NCBI GenBank assembly: GCA_020466095.1
Contig: CM035807.1
Location: 9,185,697-9,249,696, forward strand
Direction of reading: 5' to 3'
Origin: Chlorops oryzae
Lineage: Eukaryota; Arthropoda; Insecta; Diptera; Chloropidae
Length of the DNA: 64,000 bases
Both the position numbers and the translations under genes were made by a program. This document shows positions 45,386 through 57,669 of the stretch, piece after piece; within the stretch, counting starts at the first letter, position 1, and every line of letters starts with the position of its first letter. The notes under the pieces were generated by a model. The model was not told the origin of the DNA. It worked only from the letters and a program-made list of their open reading frames with translations, and ran no database searches.

Positions 45386-48322
45386 TTCCCAGAAAGCTCC
45401 ACTCATGGATGCTTTTTTTATATAATGGCCAACTCTGGAGCTATATACATATGTAGATCTCAAATTTGAATTCAGCCACCCCGAAAACTCGGAGTAAACA
45501 AAATACAGTACGGCCTTGGATATACATATGTATGTACCTAGTAGGTACTACCTACAATACATATGTTTGTAAACTCGATCAATCGAAAAGATAACTTTGT
45601 CTCCGGCTAACAAAACCGCAACTAGATTAAATAAAAATAATTGAGGGTTTCCTTCAAAGCCGGAACCTCTGAATGCTAACGCGATTATCACACAAAGGAG
45701 GCGGAAATGCTAACAAGGCGCCAATATCAACAGGATTCAAGCCATGCACATTTTATCGCTTTTAAAAATCATGAAAATTGCGAAAATCCTTTCAAACAAA
45801 ATCGAAACTGAAGCAATCAAAATATTTGCACAGCAATTGGTGAATGGTTAAGCTTTGCGAATAAGCCGACCTAGATCCGAGATCATTGCTCATTTTTTCT
45901 TCTCCTCTTGTGTTTTTGTGGCAAGAAAGGTCAAATTTGTCAGCACTTCAGACGAGCGCAAACATAGATGCGGTATCGCCCGCAAAAAAAAAAACCCTAG
46001 ACTCATCTAATCATAATCGCATCAAGAAAAGAAGAAGAACAACAACAACAACAGTCCGAAGTAAGAAATCGAATAGACAAACACAGGTAAGCGAGACAGC
46101 ACATGCGAACGAGTCATATGACTCAAAGATAAAAATTACTTCAAAGGTCCTGATCCCGAAGATGCAATATTCTAGGCCAGCATCAGGTCAAGGCGACCTC
46201 GAATTCGGCACGCTCATTGAGAAGATCACTTCGCCGGGTCAAGAATATCGCAATGGAAAATCTTGTTTATTACAACTTGGCAAAAAAAAAAAAAATAATA
46301 ATAATAAGAAGAGGCATTTCTCTAATTGATACGCGGTGCAATTGGGTTTTGACGCTTTGATTTTTACCGCCGGCGCTAGAAATGAAGGGATCATCATGAA
46401 GGACAGCGCCAAAACCCGAGAGCATCTATGAGAACCGAATGGACGCACGTACGATCGTTAATAAGCGTGGTGATCGAAGAACTAGTGAACGTAGCTCAAA
46501 TCAAACGATTTTGGTCCTTTAAACTTTCTATAAAAAAACTCAAGGAAGCCTAGCGAATCGAAGGTGCTATTCCGAGGAAATCAAATCGGGATTATGAAGA
46601 AATTATTAAATGATTGGCGGATGATAAAGCATATTTAAGCGATTTGATTTGAAAGTCTACAATGGTGGTCTGACAGCCTGTAAATTACAAGTTGGGGGCG
46701 TTACAAGGGCGAGTTCCAAGAAAGTGAATTTAGCGATGTTGTCTGGAAGCAAAAAAATTATCGAACATGAGAAGTTTCACTATCATTAACCATTTTACGA
46801 TGGGGGTAACTTTTAAATACTACGATCAAACGTCCCCTAAATTTCCCATCAAACCGCCTCAAAATCTTTCAAAATAAGCAAATATGATCAAAAATCTTCT
46901 CCTACCCGGTTCATCTGATTCCAAATAATAAATATCCATTGTTTGTCAACGGCACGCCCCAAGAAAAATTTATGACATTTTTTTTGCTTCACATCCCGAT
47001 TCCGAAAACCGAGATACATACGTATATATGTATACCTACAAAAAACTAATTTATCCAGCCTACTACAAGGATCTCGTCAATTAGATAAAAATGTCACACA
47101 AGGAACCGCATTGCGAAATGCCGAGGAATTTATTGAACGGACAGCACAAGCTGAGAACATCAGAATATTGTGTACAAACAAACGAACGAAAGGAATTACG
47201 TATATTGACAGGACTACCACAACAGGTAAGGCCGGGTGCAGTCAAGTGTCGTGTCCAAATGATGCACACTGAGTGTCACCCTTTGTGCGGTGAATTTCTG
47301 TTTTGTACACATTTAAAAAAAAAATTTTTTTTTGCTTTTTAATTTTTTTTTTTTTTTTTTGGGTCCTTCTCGCCCTTCGCTTGGCCTTTGTGTGGTGTGC
47401 AATTTATGTAATGCGCATGTGTGACAGTTGTACGCGAACGCCTTCGGGTTACACCTGCTTTTGTAAGGGGTCAACCAAGGGTTATGGACTCGAATCTATA
47501 AACGCTTTCAGATCGATGAAACCAAGAAAACCAATAAAATCGATTACGAGATCGCATATCGCAGTGGCTTGTTAGCATATTCCTTCAATTGAAATAGGGT
47601 TTGGGAACTTCCTTTTTTTAATTTTAAGTTTTTCATAACAGAATGTCGGAATGAAAAAAATTTCATAAAGGCAATTGTGTACCTTTTAAGTTGAACTTGC
47701 TATTTGTGAGTGTGCAATTTATGAACTCGCATTTGACAGTTGTATCGAAGCCTTCGGCAGATAAAATCATCTTTGTAGGGTCAACCAAGGGTTTGGACTC
47801 AATCTATAAATTTCAGTCGTATGAAACAAGAAATACCAATAATGTTATGAGTTCCAATAGATGGCTTATTTACATGATCTCCGTTTATTTGAAGTCGTTT
47901 GTGAATTCCTTCTTTAATGTTTAAGCATAGAAGATGTACTAGATTCTACTAAAGAAAATGTGACTTCTTTTAAGTTCAACTCTGCTCATAGTTGGCAGAT
48001 TGATGAATTTTCACCCCATTATGGCCTGTATCGAGTAGGCAATAAAATATCTTTGAAGAGTTGACCATATATGTTTTAGAGATGATAGGAATGTCAAACC
48101 ACTTATGTGCCTGCTAAACTTATCTCCACATTTCTCCAAAAGTCCGAAAAATTGCGACCCTGATGTAATTTTCACAACACTGATTTAGCTAGTGCAGGAT
48201 TGGGTTACTTAATGAGAGCGGAGACTCATATAATCAACTTTAAGGGCAACAGTTTTGCTAGATACCCGCAATAAGAAAAAGTCTCGGACCTGAGGTCTTA
48301 TCATGCTTAGGTACTATATGGT
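45386..48322. other. Intergenic stretch with R2 remnant, weak exon candidate and tandem duplication
   Basis: 45390-45505 resembles repeat R2 (GGATGCTTTTTT, GGAGCTATATACATA). 47091-47225 could be a coding exon on plus (MSHKEPHCEMPRN..., 45 residues, donor GTAAGG), with no partner exon found. Segments at about 47395-47570 and 47710-47865 are diverged copies offset by about 315 bases (AATTTATG, GACAGTTGTA, GGGTCAACCAAGGGTT, ATCTATAAA), with a weaker third copy near 48000-48110. No gene is recognised. Confidence 0.35.
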
Positions 48323-49063
48323 TTAAGGGGGTCTTCTCATTGAGCAACTTTTTTTTTCGACTTTTTTTTTTTGCATTTATTTATAGCTTGGGTAGTTGTG
48401 AATATGCCCCTAAAAGGATTTTTTGAAATTCGAAATAGTTTAGAGGATATAGCCTTCTTTGTCGAGCAAGATCTGCGCTAAAACGAGTAATTTTTGCGTT
48501 GCTTCAAACTTTAAACGCGTTTATCTCGAAACCACGTTTTTCGAACTGGCGGCCATGATATCTCCAGTTCAACTGAACCGATTTTCATGAAACAAAGTGG
48601 AATCGACGCAGAATTGTCACCATTCTCGGGTGAACCTCGACCATAATTTTAAAAAATTTTTTACTATTTTTTTTTTTACACTAAACTACAAAAAAAAGCC
48701 CGAAATTGAAATTTTTTTTTGAATGGCCGCCATTTTGTCAAAAAAAATCACAAAATTAAGCTTGAAGTTCACCCGAGAATTACATCTATACTGATTATAA
48801 CCCCATTTTTTTCCATTTCGGACGCTCCGGAGACCCGGAATCGTGGCCGCCGTGACGGCACCTTTTTTTTTCACCACCAACTTTGAAGTCTCATTACTTT
48901 TTGAACAGCCCACGTATCGAGGCAAAAAAATTTTTTTTATTTACTTTGAACCTTTTGTAATACAATAAATAAAAAAAGTTTTCAATTATTCTTTGCGTTT
49001 TCAAATAAGAATTTTTTTAAAAAGGGTCCAAAAAACGGGTTTTCAATGAGATGACCGCCTTAA
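48323..49063. mobile_element. TTAA-flanked TIR element, copy B (741 bp)
   Basis: The inverse-orientation counterpart of 15819-16564, collinear along its full length and very similar. The left end is TTAAGGGGGTCTTCTCATTG; the right end is slightly degraded (CAATGAGATGACCGCCTTAA). TTAA flanks both ends. No transposase. Confidence 0.8.
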
Positions 49064-49069
49064 GGGTCG

Positions 49070-49330
49070 TTAAATCCAAATTTGAAGTGTATATAGTCAA
49101 TACATATATGCTTCCATCGGCTCCAGATGGAGCCATAACATCGAAAACTGATCCTCGAGCGGAGTTTTCCGATCCTTTTTTTGGTGAAACATAGTCCCGA
49201 TAAAGATATATAGACCTCAAATTTGGATAAAAATACTCTGAAAACATTCAACAAGTAAAGTGAGATCCTAGGTCTGATATTTTTGATATTTTTGTAAGGT
49301 TGTGTTATCATTGCAAAAAAAAAAACTGAG
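49070..49330. repeat. Dispersed repeat R2, diverged copy
   Basis: Contains ATCGGCTCCAGATGGAGCCATAA, GATCCTCGAGCGGAGTTTT and AGTGAGATCCTAGGTCTGA in an order matching the R2 segments in the inverted arms. It directly abuts copy B of the TTAA element. Confidence 0.4.
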
Positions 49331-49731
49331 GCCCTAGAGCTGCCAAGGAAATGCCAAAAAGGGGGCTTAATAACTGGAAGCTCAGGATACTTAGGAGGGA
49401 GTGAAACCAGGATCGGGCATCGGTCGGGTTAGAAGGCACTCTCAAAAAGAATATATTCAATTATATCGAATTATACCAGTCACCCCCATAAAATGAACTT
49501 GGAAGCCTAGAATCTGATATAATTGCTTATTCTAGAGCGTGCCAAATCACAAATGACTAAAAACAAAAACCTGCCGAAAAGAAACCTCAAGTTACGACAA
49601 GATGCCAGCCGATGTGAGGCCAAAATAATACAGTCAAAAATCGCACAAAAAACAGAGCTACTCATAACAGCACCCGTGTGGCATCACACCAAATCACTTT
49701 GAGAAGTTTTGAAGGCTTTAACCCAGTTTTT

Positions 49732-49773
<42 letters not shown>

Positions 49774-51006
49774 AGAGTGCACGTGATTTTTATTACACAT
49801 CAATATGCCAGGGATCGATCGGCATTTGCTCTTAAAAGTTTTCAACGCATTTTGACCTACTGACGCACACGCCGGCCGTACGTCATGATCGGTTCATTTA
49901 CACACAAAACCCCTGTACAATCGATTGCGTGCATGTCAATTAGTTTATAAACTTTTTCACTTGTTGCGAAGATCGTTTAGGAATGACTACAAAAAAATAT
50001 ATATCAAAACAAAATTCATCCTCCCGTGCATATAAAGAATATGTAAAACTCTTAACGAGGTGCTTCGTGCAATTTCGACTCAAAGAGACAAACGGACAGT
50101 TCGTTTGAAAAAAAAAAAAAATAACGGGCTACCCTATGCATCAACGAGAAGAAGAATGTTGAATGCATTTCTCGGCTACGATTAGCAAGTCCCTCGGGGC
50201 CGTGAAAGTACCTGTCGATGAAACGAGTGAAAGAGAGAATTAAATGGGAATATTTTTATGCAATATTGAAACATATTTAAGCTCCTTTAAAAAAAAAATA
50301 TATATTATACGATTTTGTGCATTTAACGCCGAAGAGAACAAATCAAGCAAAACAAAAAAAAAAAGGAAAATCGAGAGCCCGTCTGACATCGATGCTGTTG
50401 GGCATTGCTCTTCAGACCAAATCCGACCAAAGTGGGTGGTCGCACGTGAACGTAATTGCTCCGTTTATTATTCATTAAAGTCACATTTAAAATGCACTGA
50501 AACCGTTTCGCAAAAGCAGTTGGAAGCTCCATGCTATAATTTTTTTGTTTGATTCATCCGCGATTCATTCTCAATGGAAAATAAAACAAAAAAATCGAAT
50601 TTAAGGGGAGAAAAGAAAGGACATTGATGAGACTGAAAGTCTATTCTTTTTGCGATAGTCGATAGGGTGCTTGTAACGTTCCATAATGGACGGTAAACTG
50701 TTTGTTTGAATATTGAAAAGTCATTCATGGACTTCGTGCATTGTCGGTGAGCAAATATTGGCATATATTATTGAAACAGAACTGAGAGTGGGTAGTAAGC
50801 CGTGGGCAGTGTTGATGCGAGTCCTGCAATTTCTTGAGTGGGGTTGAATTGCACGTATTTTAAAGAAAACTTTATTTTCGGAAATAATTTTGAGTCATCA
50901 CATCGTCATAGTATATCCTTCAAAGCTAAGGCTATAGATCAGAGATTATTAAACTTATTTATATTTCAAGCCCTAGAGTCTCTAAAACCATAGCAAGTAC
51001 AACTTG
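49331..51006. other. Intergenic stretch with a CT microsatellite
   Basis: (CT)n at about 49735-49772. Open frames at 50244-50552 and 50534-50764 show no domain. Nothing else recognised. Confidence 0.45.
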
Positions 51007-52595
51007 TTTTAATTTAATTTAATTTAATTTAATTTAATTTAATTTAATTTAATTTAATTTAATTTAATTTAATTATAATTTAATTTAATTTAATTTAATT
51101 TAATTATTAATTTAATTTAATTTAATTTATTAATTTAATTTAATTTAATTTAATTTAATTTAAATTTAATTTAATTTAATTTAATTTAATTTAATTTAAT
51201 TTAATTTAATTTAATTTAATTTAATTTAATTTAATTTAATTTAATTTAAAATTTAATTTAATTTAATTTAAATTTAATTTAATTTAATTTAATAATTTAA
51301 TTTAATTTAATTTAATTTAATTTAATTTAATTTAATTTAATTTAATTTAATTTAATTTAATTTAATTTAATTTAATTTAATTTAATTTAATTTAATTTAT
51401 AATTTAATTTAATTTAATTTAATTTAATTTAATTTAATTTAATTTAATTTAATTTAATTTAATTTAATTTAATTTAATTTAATTTAATTTAATTTAATAT
51501 TAATTTAATTTAATTTATTAATTTAATTTAATTTAATTTAATTTAATTTTAATTTTAATTTAATTATAATTTAATTTAATTTAATTTAATTTAATTTAAT
51601 TTAATTTAATTTAATTTAATTTAATTTAATTTAATTTAATTTAATTTAATTTAATATTAATTTAATTTAATTTAATTTAATTTAATTTAATTTAATTTAA
51701 TTTAATTTAATTTAATTTAATTTAATTTAATTTAATTTAATTTAATTTAATTTAATTTAATTTAATTTAATTTAATTTAATTTAATTTAATTTAATTTAA
51801 TTTATAATTTAATTTAATTTAATTTAATTTAATTTAATTTAATTAATTTAATTAATTTAATTTAATTTAATTTAATTTAATTTAATTTAATTTAATTTAA
51901 TTTAATTTAATTTAATTTAATTTAATTTAATTTAATTTAATTTAATTTAATTTAATTTAATTTAATTTAATTTAATTTAATTTAATTTAATTTAATTTAT
52001 AATTTAATTAATTTAATTTAATTTAATTTAATTTAATTAATTTAATTAATTTAATATTAATTTAATTTAATTTAATTTAATTTAATTTATTTAATTTAAT
52101 TTAATTAATTTAATTTAATTTAATTTAATATTAATTAATTTAATTTAATTTAATTTAATAATTAATTTAATTTAATAATAATTTAATTTAATTTAATTTA
52201 ATTTAATTTAATTTTAATTTAATTTAATTTAATTTAATTATTTAATTTAATTTAATTTAATTTTTAATTTAATTTAAATTTAATTTAATTTAATTTAATT
52301 TAATTTAATTTAATTTAATTTAATTTAATTTATTTAATTTAATTTAATTTAATTTAATTTAATTTAATTTAATTTAATTTAATTTAATTTAATTTAATTT
52401 ATTATTTAATTTAATTTAATTTAATTTAATTTGAATTTAATTTAATTTAATTATTAATTTAATTTAATTTAATTTAATATATTAATTTATATTTAATTTA
52501 ATTTAATTTAATTTAATTTAATTTAATTTAATTTAATTTAATTATTTAATTTAATTTAATTTAATTTAATTTAATTTAATTTAATTTAATTTAAT
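51007..52595. repeat. (AATTT)n pentanucleotide array, about 1.59 kb
   Basis: More than 300 pentamer units with sporadic one- to three-base slips (TAATT, ATATT, TTTTAA). It is followed at about 52638-52668 by a short array in the opposite orientation (AAATT units). This is one of the longest simple-sequence tracts in the window; its true length may be misassembled. Confidence 0.97.
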
Positions 52596-53700
52596 CTATT
52601 TTTGAGGATTTGATCTTGTGAGTAAATACTCTATATAAAATTAAATTAAATTAAATTAAATTAAACTAAATTCAATTAAAATAAAAGAGCCGCTATGTAA
52701 ACAAAAAAACTCAAAAAAAAATTCATCAAAATTAGATCTTGATTATCGTCCTCTCTATCAGAAACACAAAAATGTACCTATGGTCCTTCGTAATGTCAAT
52801 GTAGAGCCTACTGTGTCATTGTTTACATACAATACCACAGTAGTGCGTGAGATAAGGACACTCACAGCAGTTGTACAGTATTACCTGCATTCTGGGTTTC
52901 CTAGTTTTGTTTTTGCTTCTTTTTCGTCTATTTTATGAAGTTTCTTTGTCGCTTCAACTGCTTTGAAGATTAATCTTGATGTTTTCTCTTCTTCGACATT
53001 GTCATGTTTTGCCAATATATTCCATAAAAGGCGCAAAGATGCAATTTAGAGTCACTTGCTTATCACACCATGTCGATCGGTGTCGCCGGAGAATATGAGA
53101 GTACGTACAACGTATATATGTATGTTGTAGGTACGTGATATGTGCTCTAATCTCCTTGGCGCCTACGAAACGATGTGCAAGGATGAACGCATGAAAAAAT
53201 TATTTGATTGAAAATAAAAAATACAAGAATTTGAAATTTATTGACGAATTGATCGACGCAATTAAAAGTGATCGGTTTTTAAAGTTTTTTCGTTGGGCAA
53301 ATAAATGAGCAGTGATTAGTTTGTAGATCAAAGGATAATCAAGGATATTTTTCTCCTATGAAAATTAATCTAATGAGATTAAAATTTGATTGATAAGCGG
53401 AAATTGAATGCTTAGGAAAATTGTGTCTAGAATACTCGAAAAATATCGAGCTGCCCCAAAAAAATAGGACTGTTAAGGGTTGATTAATAAAGGATTGCGT
53501 GGTTCAAAGTCCGGTCTTCGGAATCGCTTTGGAAGTTGCTTTGAAAACTCCACAGATTTTCAATAGTTATATATATATATTACGTTGACCAACAGCAGAC
53601 CGAGGCGTTTATCTTAAAAAAGAACGAATAGACTGCTATGGTAGAACAGGCCTTCTAAAAACTTTTAGAGGGAAGTGAACTTCTTTGGTTTGAGGTTTTA
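52596..53700. other. Intergenic stretch, nothing recognised
   Basis: Apart from the short reverse-oriented AAATT array at 52638-52668, no gene or repeat is recognised. A small TATATATA run lies near 53568-53580. Confidence 0.45.
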
Positions 53701-53725
53701 TGGTCTGGTCCTTATCAATCAATAA

Positions 53726-54195
53726 TCGATCTTGTTAATAATCGATAGTCTAAAAAATCGATCGATTCAATAATCGATAGTTTCAATAATCAATAGGTTC
53801 AATAAAATATATATCGATAATCGATAATTTTGAAGATCGAACTTTAAATTTTCGAGCGACTGTCGCACTAATCTATATAAGGGAGTTTTTTCGATAATAG
53901 TCTAAAAAATTGATAGGTCCAATAATCGATCGTTTGAATAATCGATAGTTTCAATAATCGATACTTTCAATTATCGATAGGATCAATAATCCATAGTTAC
54001 GATAATCGATAATTTTAATCGACATGGAATTTTCGATCTGTCCATTTAAAAAAAAAAAAGAAGAAAATCATCCTCAGTCACCGGCAGCACCAACTTTTCA
54101 AACCTAAAGTAAAGGTCAATGAATCAAAACTATCGATAGTCGTCAAATAAAGATCGATAGTTTGAAAGCATCGATACTATCGATAGTGCTATCGA
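53726..54195. promoter_or_regulatory. Dense cluster of CGATA / TATCGATA sites (possible boundary element)
   Basis: About 14 CGATA words and further ATCGAT words occur within 470 bases, often as AATCGATAG. Perfect palindromes TATCGATA lie near 53813, 53974, 54131 and 54179. TATCGATA is the DREF response element and CGATA clusters are the established binding mode of BEAF-32 in Drosophila. Tandem AATAATCGATAG spacing suggests the cluster grew by local duplication, so a plain minisatellite is the alternative. Confidence 0.5.
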
Positions 54196-54415
54196 TTGCT
54201 TCTCCAGCTCTACTAAGTGTGTCACCCTTGGTAGCAGCCACACTAATCAGCCAACCAAATTCCTCAGGTATTACAGTTACATCCCACAGGTGTCTATGAG
54301 TCGATTTCTTCTTGATTTGATCTAAGCCTTCGACTCTCAAAACCCCATTCGACCTCATATATTCCTGATTAGCCAAAATTGTCCGCAGATAAGGGCGACC
54401 TAAAATACAGGCTTC
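54143..54415 (-). pseudogene. Isolated coding-like fragment, identity unknown
   Basis: On the minus strand an open frame of about 90 residues includes CILGRPYLRTILANQEYMR, STHRHLWDVTVIPEEFGW and LISVAATKGDTLSRAGEAID, with protein-like composition unlike the surrounding AT-rich DNA. It runs into the CGATA cluster at its C-terminal end. No clear splice partners were found. It may be an exon, a gene remnant or a transposon-protein remnant; I do not recognise it. Confidence 0.3.
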
Positions 54416-56970
54416 ACTGTATTACATTTGAACTAAAATCAATGCGCAAACCCATAACAAAGCTTGTCTCAACAAAATCTCCAACGAAAAACCAAACAAA
54501 AGTAGGAAAATCGGCTACATTACGAGTACTTCCTTATGGGAATACTTCAGCAAAATCCTTCGCCATTTACTCTAAGGATCTAAGGTGAATTTTTCGATTA
54601 TTTTTGTTTATTTTTGATATGAAACTTGCTAATTGTTTCGCACATTTTCGAGTGGCAATGGCAACAATAGCGCACAATTCTTCTTCCATTGAGCGTTCCC
54701 GGGAAACACTTTCCATTCGAATGAACCCTCATTTGTTAGTTTTGTTTCTCCTCGCGGTGAATCATTTTATTGGCATTGTTGTTAAATTGTATCGCTTAAG
54801 TGAAAAGCGAACCAAATGAAGCAGCAATTGAAGGACAAAAGCACGAACTAAATAGGGTGAAGGAGAAAACTAATAATGGTTCCTTTTGAGAAAATGTTTG
54901 CGAAATCGTTTGGGTCGTCGTAGGTACTTCAAATCGGGCCACAGTTTCAAGTATTCAGACAAACTGAAAGACGGTTCTTATTTGTAAGTTCAAAAAAAAA
55001 AAGAAAAAAAAAAGTAAAGAATTAAAAATAAAGGATACGCGAGTGCCCAAAGTGCGGATCGTGCACAAATTAGACGCTCAATTACCTGACGGAATTTCAG
55101 CGAAATTTAAGAACAGAATTTTGAGTGAGTGAGATAGAAATAGAGGAAGAGGAAGAGTGCTAGAACGAGAGGCATAAAGAAATAGTGAGGAAAGTGAATC
55201 TTGACCACGTGTTTAGACCGCGCTTGAGCTGAGCGGGAATAAATCTTCGGAACCCTTTCTTTCCTTCCATCATTGGCAGGCATAATTTTTCAATCATTTT
55301 TCATTTGTTAGTCTGAATGGATTCTTTTTTTCTTTTTTCTACTCCTTTCACTGCCACATGCTGAGTTTGTACCTCTTTAAGTGATCTCCTGCGATAGTAT
55401 CCTTCCGTATCCTTTCCGTTCGTTTGCTTAATTTTTTTCCCCCTTCACACAAAAAAAAAAAAAGTTGAGTAATGGACCACGGCTTAAGACTAAGACTCGG
55501 AGCGCGCGAATAGCAAAATGTTCTCACACTTTTCCTGCTGTGCTGCAATCGGAAGTGGTAGTCCTTTACATTCAAACTATCGAAATTAACAAAAAAAAAA
55601 AAAAAAAATTAAAAATAAATGAGGAGGAGATGAAAAAAATAAAATAAAAACGCAACAAAATGACAGTAAAAAAATTTCAAAAATCATATTAAAATTTTTT
55701 TTGTTATTTTTCGCTGTCCCGTTGCTCTGTCTTTTCTTTTTCGCCTTTTTTTCTTTGTATTTTTTATTTGTTTCTCATTTCATTTTCTTTTATAACTTTA
55801 GCTTCCGCGCCACCTGTTGTTGTAGGTTACGCGCAGATCCTTGAAGATCAAATCATTGAATCGATTTGGTTCTGCTTCGTTTGGGCGAATCATTTTGACG
55901 TTGTGGTGACGCTGTTCGATGCTCTTCAAGTAGATTTCTTTTTGATTTTCTCAAGTGATTTCAGTAGAAGGCGTTACGAAATACCTGGCTGCCACATACA
56001 CACATCAATGGGAACACTGCTTGCTATACACTTTCATGCCATCTCCGGCATGTTTCGAATTTGAATTGATCTTTTCAAAATGATTTGTGGAAAAATGTCC
56101 AATGGACCCACAGGATATCGAAAGCCATCAAGGTATTAAAATGAAATTTTGTGTTCCTTTATTCCTTGTTTTTTTTTTTTTTTTTTTTTTCTTGAGAGCC
56201 TATCCAAATAATAATCATAATTTGTCTGTCAATTCTGATGAGGTGTACTTCCGATTTCATTCGGAAGGAATTTAGAATGAGAAAATGAAATAATAAAAAC
56301 CAGGGATCTGAAAGCAAGCGATCTATTAGAAATAGAAAACTTCCTTGAAAGGACACTTGAGAGACTTAGTTTGTTAGTCGTGCAAGCAGGCCCCGATTTG
56401 ACGGGTTGAAAGCCTGGAAAGTGCAGAAAGCGGCCCTGTGAGATGAGGCAATTTCGCATAGAGATTTAAGTGAAAACAGACACATTGAGTAACATATCAA
56501 AATTGTGGTCCCCGTTCAAAAGTAGTGGAAAATTGCTAGAAAATAAAATAGATGGCATTCGACAATTCGTCTAGCGAGCACAGCTGATTCCCTTTGTCAG
56601 GTCCATAGAGAGAAATTTCGAATCCGGGGTGAGTTCTCTCTATTAACATAGCTCTTTGAGCATAACGAAAATAGGAGATATACGGGTATGTGCCCAGCGG
56701 ACCTGATTTGACGGAAGTGCCCGATCAATGCCCATAGCAATCCAAGTATGATGTGAAACAACACTATCTGATATGTATCTTCGTGCCGTTCAGTTCGGAA
56801 TTGCTTCTTCGGTTCTGTATACTTGTCTATGCACCAAGTGTATCGTTGTAGGTATGGCAGTCAACATTTAATTTTTGCCTATTAACTACTCTTCACTGAG
56901 GCATGTAACTGCAAAGGCCTACGGTAGTGATTCTTTTCCCTTTCCCGGGAGAAGGTAATTCAATTTTAAA
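54416..56970. other. Intergenic stretch, nothing recognised
   Basis: Several A and T runs (55455-55467, 55590-55609, 56168-56190). The frame at 55768-56064 begins with a hydrophobic stretch but lacks a recognisable domain and sits behind a T-rich run. No confident feature. Confidence 0.4.
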
Positions 56971-57669
56971 AACAAGTAAGGGTGTTATAGTCACTCGAGC
57001 CTGACAATAGAATACCCGACACAGATACACATGCCCAATTTTCCAATTTTTGTTTAATCCTAATCGGAGGCTTAAATATACGCTCAAATTCTAAGTTTTA
57101 TTAAAATATTTCGAAAAAGTCCGATTTTGGGGCAGTTTTGGGATTTTTGTGACAGACCCTAGTACTGGAGGTACCCTTAATAATGGACCGACCGGTGTGT
57201 AGGAGACAATTTTCGAAAACCACCCTTCTGCCACGCCCACTTTTCCCATTTTTGGAAATAATATTACTGGCCTTCAAATATGTTAAAATATCAACTTTCA
57301 TCAAAATATCTTGAAAAACTTCGATTTTAGAGCAGTTTTTGTGATTTTCGTAACAGACCCTAGTACTGGAGGTACCCCTAAAAATGGTCCATTCTCGAAC
57401 TTGTTCTTACTCATGTCCCCGTGAGCACGCATACCAAATTTTGTCAAGATAGCTCAACTCCTTCGATAAGATAACTGTATACAGACAGACGGACAGACAG
57501 GCAGACAGACAGACAGACGGATAGACGGACGGACATGCCCAAATCGAATTTCCTGGTGACGCTGATCATTTCAATATATATTTTGTATGGTCTATCTCGA
57601 CTGGTTCTGGGTGTTACACACAACCACACAAACGCAATATACCCTCGACACAGAGTGTGTCGGGTATAA
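56971..57669 (-). mobile_element. INE-1/mini-me-like element, well preserved, about 700 bp
   Basis: Subterminal inverted repeats ATACCCGACAC (57012-57022) and GTGTCGGGTAT (57657-57667) are perfect. A GACR tract (the reverse of GTCY) lies at about 57483-57535. In reverse complement the 3' end has a short GTCA/TGAC hairpin around GGCTCGAG and ends CCCTTACTTGTTTT, like the TTTCTTACTTGTT end of the copy at 9641-10435. The 100-base segment with CAGACCCTAGTACTGGAGG is duplicated internally (about 57151 and 57353). Related to 2973-3776. Confidence 0.8.

Noticed and set aside
44359..45469. Open frames of up to 365 residues upstream of ato
   Set aside because: Same artefact: a pure polypyrimidine tract is open in several frames on both strands.
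55768..56064. Secreted protein starting with a hydrophobic leader
   Set aside because: The apparent leader arises from a T-rich run, and the remainder has no domain, splice support or recognisable similarity.
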